Shown here: one piece after another, positions 6,742 to 10,027 of the stretch
How the letters are laid out: each line of letters begins with the position of its first letter
Position numbering within the stretch: the first letter of the stretch is position 1
Position numbers and translations under genes: made by a program
DNA from: Lentisphaerota bacterium
Lineage (GTDB): Bacteria; Verrucomicrobiota; Lentisphaeria; Oligosphaerales; PUNB01
Length of the DNA stretch: 10,027 nt
Direction: 5' to 3'
NCBI GenBank assembly: GCA_003552565.1
Contig: PUNB01000076.1
Location: 1-10,027, forward strand
Notes under the pieces: model-generated
Database searches by the model: none
The model's input: only the letters and a program-made list of their open reading frames with translations
Told to the model about the DNA's origin: nothing

Positions 6742-7943
6742 CACCCTGGAAAAAAACTTTTATATCCGCTTTCACCGCTCAGATTTTGTCGATTGTCGGT
6801 TTTTCTTTCGCCCTGCCTTTTCTGCCATTTTTTATTGCGGATCTCGGGGTTCCGGACGCTGGCGATCAGGCTTTCTGGGCCGGTCTGGTGTTGTCGGCGG
6901 CCGGCCTGACTTTCGCTTTATCGGCGCCGTTCTGGGGGATAGCCGCTGATCGCTACGGTCGGAAATTGATGGTTTGCCGAGCCATGTTCGGCGGAACCGC
7001 CGTGCTGCTGCTGATGTCTTACGTTCAAACTGTGGGTCAGCTGCTGGTCTGCCGTCTTTTGCAGGGCGCTTTTACCGGAACCATGGCGGCGAGCGTAGCT
7101 TTGGTCGCCAGCGTGGTTCCCCGCAAACGCAGCGGATTGACCTTGGGAATGATGCAGACGGCGGTGTTTATCGGCACCACCGTCGGCCCTTTTTTCGGGG
7201 GGCTGATGGCGGATTCTTTCGGTTATCGCGCCAGTTTCCGGATGGGAGCGCTGCTCTGTTTGGCCGGCGGCTTGCTGGTATATTTCGGCACGCGTGAAGA
7301 CTTTTCTTCGCCGGCAGCCGGCAAGGAAGGTAAAACCAGCGGATTTTTGAGCATTTTTATGCTCAAAGGTTTTTTTCTGGCCGTCCTGGTTATGTTCGCA
7401 GTACGATTCAACAATACTATGATCAATCCCTCATTCCCCTTGATTGTCAGGGATATCCTGCCCTCCGCCGAGAAGATCAACAGTATTACCGGCTCGGTTA
7501 TGGCCTCCGCCGCTTTGGCCGGAGCTTTTTCTGCGGCTTTGGTGGGGTATGTCGGTGATCAATACGGCCATCGGCGAGTGCTCTTCGGCTGCTGCCTGCT
7601 GGCGGCCGCGGCATCGGCTGGACATTTCTGGGCCATGAGTATCAATCAGCTGTTTGCGGCCCGCGTCCTCTTCGGGTTAGCAGTAGCCGGGATGCTGCCG
7701 GCCGCCAACGCCATGATTCATGGGATTATTGATCATAATTCTCTCGGCAAGGCCTATGGTCTGGCCACTTCGTTGAGCATGCTGGGCGCCGCCGCGGGGC
7801 CGTTCGCGGGCGGTTACTTGGCAAGCTCGGCCGGTTTGCGGATGCCTTTTCTGGTTACCGCCGGCACTCAACTCGCTCTTGGAGTCTTGATCTTGCTGTG
7901 TATGCGACAATCAGGCGGAATCAAACAAAGCCAGTCAAGATAA
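6738..7943 (+). CDS. MFS transporter, DHA1/MdtG-like, coupled to the xylulokinase
   Basis: A 401-residue inner-membrane secondary transporter of the major facilitator superfamily, with about twelve hydrophobic segments in two halves and a polar central loop around residues 190-205. Motif A is GIAADRYGRKLMV (67-79), and its weaker second-half echo is GYVGDQYGHRRVL. A conserved arginine lies in segment 4 (R106 in CRLLQG), and antiporter motif C is GTTVGPFFGG (146-155). Motif C and the overall pattern recall MdtG/TetA-type drug:proton antiporters of the DHA1 family. The start overlaps the xylulokinase stop as ATGA, with no strong binding site of its own, so translation is probably coupled. That arrangement suggests the substrate is tied to sugar metabolism, for example a pentose or pentulose, while family resemblance points to export. 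The sequence does not decide between these. Confidence 0.88.
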   Translation: MTPWKKTFISAFTAQILSIVGFSFALPFLPFFIADLGVPDAGDQAFWAGLVLSAAGLTFALSAPFWGIAADRYGRKLMVCRAMFGGTAVLLLMSYVQTVGQLLVCRLLQGAFTGTMAASVALVASVVPRKRSGLTLGMMQTAVFIGTTVGPFFGGLMADSFGYRASFRMGALLCLAGGLLVYFGTREDFSSPAAGKEGKTSGFLSIFMLKGFFLAVLVMFAVRFNNTMINPSFPLIVRDILPSAEKINSITGSVMASAALAGAFSAALVGYVGDQYGHRRVLFGCCLLAAAASAGHFWAMSINQLFAARVLFGLAVAGMLPAANAMIHGIIDHNSLGKAYGLATSLSMLGAAAGPFAGGYLASSAGLRMPFLVTAGTQLALGVLILLCMRQSGGIKQSQSR

Positions 7944-8037
7944 TTCACCAGCCAAGTTTGCCGCAGGTAAAAATAAGCACAAAAATATAACCTCAGAACC
8001 CAAACAATGACTCATGATTAAGATATAGAGGAAAATT

Positions 8038-9072
8038 ATGCAAGGCGGAAGGTCAGGGAACAATTTGAAAGTTTCATTTACAGCGCTGAAGAAGAAGATT
8101 CGTTTATTTCGCTGTTCGCGGTTTTTGCTGTTGCTGGGGTGCTTGTCCATGTTGTCAGTATCCGCCGGAGCGTCTTCTTATCCCATACGTTACCATAATG
8201 ATCAGGGGCTGCGGCGGCTGGCGATGCGCGACGTAGCGGCATTTTACGGTTTGCGGCAAAGTATGCGCGAGGGACATGTGTATTGGCGCGGCGCAGGCGG
8301 GAGCGCCGAGTTTGAGGTGGATCGGCGGCGGGCGAAGGTCAACGGCACACGCATGCATCTGTCCCACTCCGTGGGGGAGCATGAGGGACAGGCAACTTTG
8401 GGGGAGGCGGATTTTCGGCTGCTGATTGATCCGCTGCTGCGGGACGCGGCACTGCCTCCCCAGTCAGTGCGCACAATAGTCATTGATCCAGGGCACGGCG
8501 GCAGGGATGAAGGAACTCGCGGCAGCCGCTACACGGAGAAGGAGGTGGTGCTGGCGATTTCTCGGCATCTGGCCTGGATTTTACGGCAGCGGGGTTTTCA
8601 AGTGCATTTGACCAGAACTTTGGATGAGTTTATTCCATTACGCCGTCGGGCCGAGATGGCCCGGGAAGCGGGCGCCGATATTTTCGTCAGTGTGCATGCC
8701 AATTCAGCCGCCGATTCTTCGGTTCGCGGTTTTGAAACTTTTATTCTGCCGCCGGCGGGAACGCCCGGGACTTACACCAACAGAGCGGTGAATGTAAAAC
8801 GCCCGGGCAATGATTTTGACAAACAGAACCTGCGCCTGGCTTACGAAATTCAGCGCCGGTCTGTGGTCCGCACGGGCACGGTGGACCGGGGAGTCAAACA
8901 TGCGTTGATGGAGGTTCTGCGCCCGCTTTCCTGCCCCGGAGTACTGGTGGAAGTTGGTTTTATGTCCAATCGGCGGGAAGAAAGAAAGTTAGGCGATACG
9001 GATTACCAGCGGCAGGTCGCCCACGGTATCGCGGAAGGTATTATTGCTTACAGCCGAATCGTGTCTAGGTAA
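8038..9072 (+). CDS. Secreted N-acetylmuramoyl-L-alanine amidase (Amidase_3)
   Basis: A 344-residue envelope enzyme that cleaves the bond between N-acetylmuramic acid and the stem peptide of peptidoglycan. A basic N-terminus and hydrophobic stretch (about 29-47, ending SAGASS) form a signal peptide. Residues about 48-140 resemble the copper amine oxidase N-terminal-like stalk domain often placed before cell-wall enzymes. The catalytic domain (about 145-342) has the zinc ligands H153 in DPGHGG, E167 in YTEKEVV and H220 in SVHAN, and the catalytic E305 in VEVGFMSN. It has no C-terminal LysM or SPOR domain. A regulatory helix blocking the site, as in E. coli AmiB/AmiC, is not evident. GAGGA (8028-8032) lies 5 bases before the ATG. 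The 94-base gap from the MFS gene has no clear terminator or promoter, so readthrough is possible. Its role is probably cell separation or wall turnover. Confidence 0.92.
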   Translation: MQGGRSGNNLKVSFTALKKKIRLFRCSRFLLLLGCLSMLSVSAGASSYPIRYHNDQGLRRLAMRDVAAFYGLRQSMREGHVYWRGAGGSAEFEVDRRRAKVNGTRMHLSHSVGEHEGQATLGEADFRLLIDPLLRDAALPPQSVRTIVIDPGHGGRDEGTRGSRYTEKEVVLAISRHLAWILRQRGFQVHLTRTLDEFIPLRRRAEMAREAGADIFVSVHANSAADSSVRGFETFILPPAGTPGTYTNRAVNVKRPGNDFDKQNLRLAYEIQRRSVVRTGTVDRGVKHALMEVLRPLSCPGVLVEVGFMSNRREERKLGDTDYQRQVAHGIAEGIIAYSRIVSR

Positions 9073-9200
9073 AAACCGCAAAATACGCAGAATATTTATC
9101 CAGCTATTTAACTTGTAAGTAGCTGGATGCGAAAGTGGGTAGCTGTTTTTAACCACTTATCTTCACTAATCGACACTGATTCGCGTATTTCGCGGTTTTT
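9071..9200. repeat. Nested inverted repeats overlapping the amidase stop codon
   Basis: An outer pair, AAAAACCGCAAAATACGC (9071-9088) and GCGTATTTCGCGGTTTTT (9183-9200), is complementary at 17 of 18 positions. Inside it lies a perfect 9-bp hairpin ATCCAGCTA/TAGCTGGAT (9098-9106, 9120-9128) and then a 6-bp pair AAGTGG/CCACTT (9133-9138, 9153-9158). The left arm shares its first two bases with the TAA stop of the amidase gene. Each arm ends in a run of five T on the appropriate strand, so a bidirectional terminator is plausible; a MITE-like or REP-like repeat is the alternative. Confidence 0.7.
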
Positions 9201-9263
9201 ATATTCTTTGCGTTCTTCGCGGGCTTCTGTTAAGTGATTTTTATTATGGCGGTATAACGGTGG

Positions 9264-9344
9264 AGCCCGCCGTCTCCAGGATGCCCGCCATGGAGCCGCC
9301 CGGCCTCGGGCGGTAATTAACGACGAAGCCCGCCGTCTCCAGGA
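9264..9344. repeat. Duplicated 18-mer flanking a GC-rich hairpin
   Basis: AGCCCGCCGTCTCCAGGA occurs at 9264-9281 and again, identically, at 9327-9344, a 63-base period. Between them CCGCCCG-GCCT-CGGGCGG (9296-9313) forms a perfect 7-bp hairpin followed by TAATTAA. The arrangement looks like one and a bit units of a longer dispersed repeat family. Confidence 0.75.
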
Positions 9345-9427
9345 CCTCCGCCCTCCGCCTTTATCCCTCATCCTTTAGGTTTCAGCCTTCATCCCTCAGT
9401 TCTTCATCGTCGTTTCGCAGTCATGGC

Positions 9428-9561
9428 ATTACGAATTAAGCATTATAGATTACGAATTATGACTTGCGACTTGCGACCAGCGACTTATAACATCAACTCT
9501 CCGCCCCCCATACTCCGTCTCTCCCATACCCCGGCTAAGCCCTCTGACCTCTGACCTCCGA
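9428..9561. repeat. Short direct and heptamer tandem repeats
   Basis: ATTACGAATTA occurs at 9428-9438 and 9449-9459, a 21-base period. ACTTGCG is repeated in tandem at 9462-9475. CCTCTGA is repeated in tandem at 9541-9554, followed by the near copy CCTCCGA (9555-9561). The 7- and 21-base spacings suggest slippage-derived low-complexity DNA next to the aroE stop. Confidence 0.6.
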
Positions 9562-9570
9562 TCTCTCCCC

Positions 9571-10027
9571 TCAGCCGGAGCGATCCTTAAGCGCTTTTTT
9601 CAATGCGCTTCGCATGGTTTCAACCGGCGCTTCCCGGCCGGTCCAGATAGTGAAGCTGCGGGCTCCCTGATAGAGCAGCATGGAGAGTCCATCGGCGCAT
9701 TTGCGCCCTTCTTTCCGCAGTTCTTTCAATAAGGGGGTGTCACCGTAAATCATATCCATTACCTGGCAATCTTCGGGAAGCAGAGAGGGAGAGATAGGCA
9801 ATGGGTCATCGGGCCGCAGGCCGAGAGAAGTGGACTGAACCGCCAGGGGAATATCTTTTAGGGCTTGACGGACTGATTCCGCTTCAGCACTCAGGGAAAG
9901 ACAGCGGGTTCGGCATCCGGGCGCGCTGGCGGTAATAATGGCTCTTATTCGTTCTATCTTATCGACCGTTCGGTTGAGCAGAACAATCTCATTGGCGCCT
10001 TGCAATGCCATGTGCACGGCGGTGGCG
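9571..10027 (-). CDS. aroE: Shikimate dehydrogenase, C-terminal half (cut by window edge)
   Basis: The visible 151 residues are the NADP-binding and C-terminal part of shikimate dehydrogenase, which reduces 3-dehydroshikimate to shikimate in aromatic amino acid synthesis. The fragment begins inside the dinucleotide-binding helix (ATAVHMALQGA) and continues with EIVLLNRT, where the arginine after Asn contacts the NADP 2'-phosphate. Then come VQSTSLGL in place of the usual NATSLGL-type loop, MDMIYGDTPLLKE and ADGLSMLLYQGARSFTIWTG, whose glutamine helps bind substrate. The TGA stop is at 9571-9573. The N-terminal substrate domain and the start lie beyond 10027. A quinate/shikimate dehydrogenase paralogue cannot be excluded without the missing half. 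No neighbouring pathway genes are in view. Confidence 0.9.
   Translation of the reverse strand, partial: ATAVHMALQGANEIVLLNRTVDKIERIRAIITASAPGCRTRCLSLSAEAESVRQALKDIPLAVQSTSLGLRPDDPLPISPSLLPEDCQVMDMIYGDTPLLKELRKEGRKCADGLSMLLYQGARSFTIWTGREAPVETMRSALKKALKDRSG

Larger units (their letters stand above)
9073..9570. other. 498-base mosaic-repeat spacer between amidase and aroE
   Basis: No gene is supported. The left third carries the nested inverted repeats and degenerate phrases such as CACTAATCGACACTGATTCGCG. The middle has a duplicated 18-mer flanking a GC-rich hairpin. The right part is low-complexity, with AT-rich direct repeats and heptamer tandem copies. A 264-base open frame on the minus strand (9108-9371) simply reads through these repeats, is extremely arginine-rich and has no recognisable domain, so it is not annotated as a gene. 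No clear terminator for aroE is visible next to its stop. Confidence 0.6.

Noticed and set aside
8122..8170. Lipoprotein signal in the amidase (LLGC)
   Set aside because: The hydrophobic region continues past the cysteine to an A-x-A type site (AGA-SS), so a normal signal peptidase I site is more likely.
9108..9371. 87-codon minus-strand open frame in the amidase-aroE spacer
   Set aside because: It runs through inverted and direct repeats, is extremely Arg-rich, and has no domain. Composition and repeat content explain the open frame.

Overview
The window reads as an ordinary chromosomal segment of a Gram-negative bacterium with roughly balanced base composition. Gram-negative character is inferred from a tail-specific protease of the Prc type (periplasmic) and a secreted Amidase_3 cell-wall hydrolase. 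The mix of a Prc-type S41 protease, a small FHA protein, a xylulokinase resembling the eukaryotic XYLB branch, and intergenic spaces packed with short mosaic repeats is what I would expect from the PVC group (Lentisphaerota/Kiritimatiellota or Planctomycetota-like). That placement is inference, and no ribosomal or marker gene is present to confirm it.

Layout from left to right: a complete tRNA-Leu(CAG) gene on the minus strand with a recognisable promoter (74-226); a repeat-bearing spacer; a short-form Ppx/GppA phosphatase (566-1543, +); a Prc/Tsp S41 protease with two acidic insertions (1804-4170, +); a 332-base spacer holding a 17-bp inverted repeat made of GTAC-centred hexamers; a small FHA-domain protein (4503-4970, -); a xylulokinase (5188-6741, +) whose stop overlaps the start of an MdtG-like MFS transporter (6738-7943, +); a secreted N-acetylmuramoyl-L-alanine amidase (8038-9072, +); a 498-base spacer dominated by inverted, direct and heptamer repeats; and the C-terminal half of shikimate dehydrogenase (9571-10027, -, cut by the window edge).

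Functional links are limited. The xylulokinase and MFS gene form the one convincing translationally coupled pair and suggest sugar uptake/phosphorylation or a kinase paired with an exporter. The Prc protease and the amidase are both envelope enzymes that act around peptidoglycan, but they are not in one operon. The Ppx/GppA protein, FHA protein and AroE look like independent genes. I see no defence system, CRISPR array, integrase, transposase or phage module. The most unusual material is the set of non-coding repeats at about 4177-4458, 5070-5111 and 9071-9570, and the eukaryote-like character of the xylulokinase.
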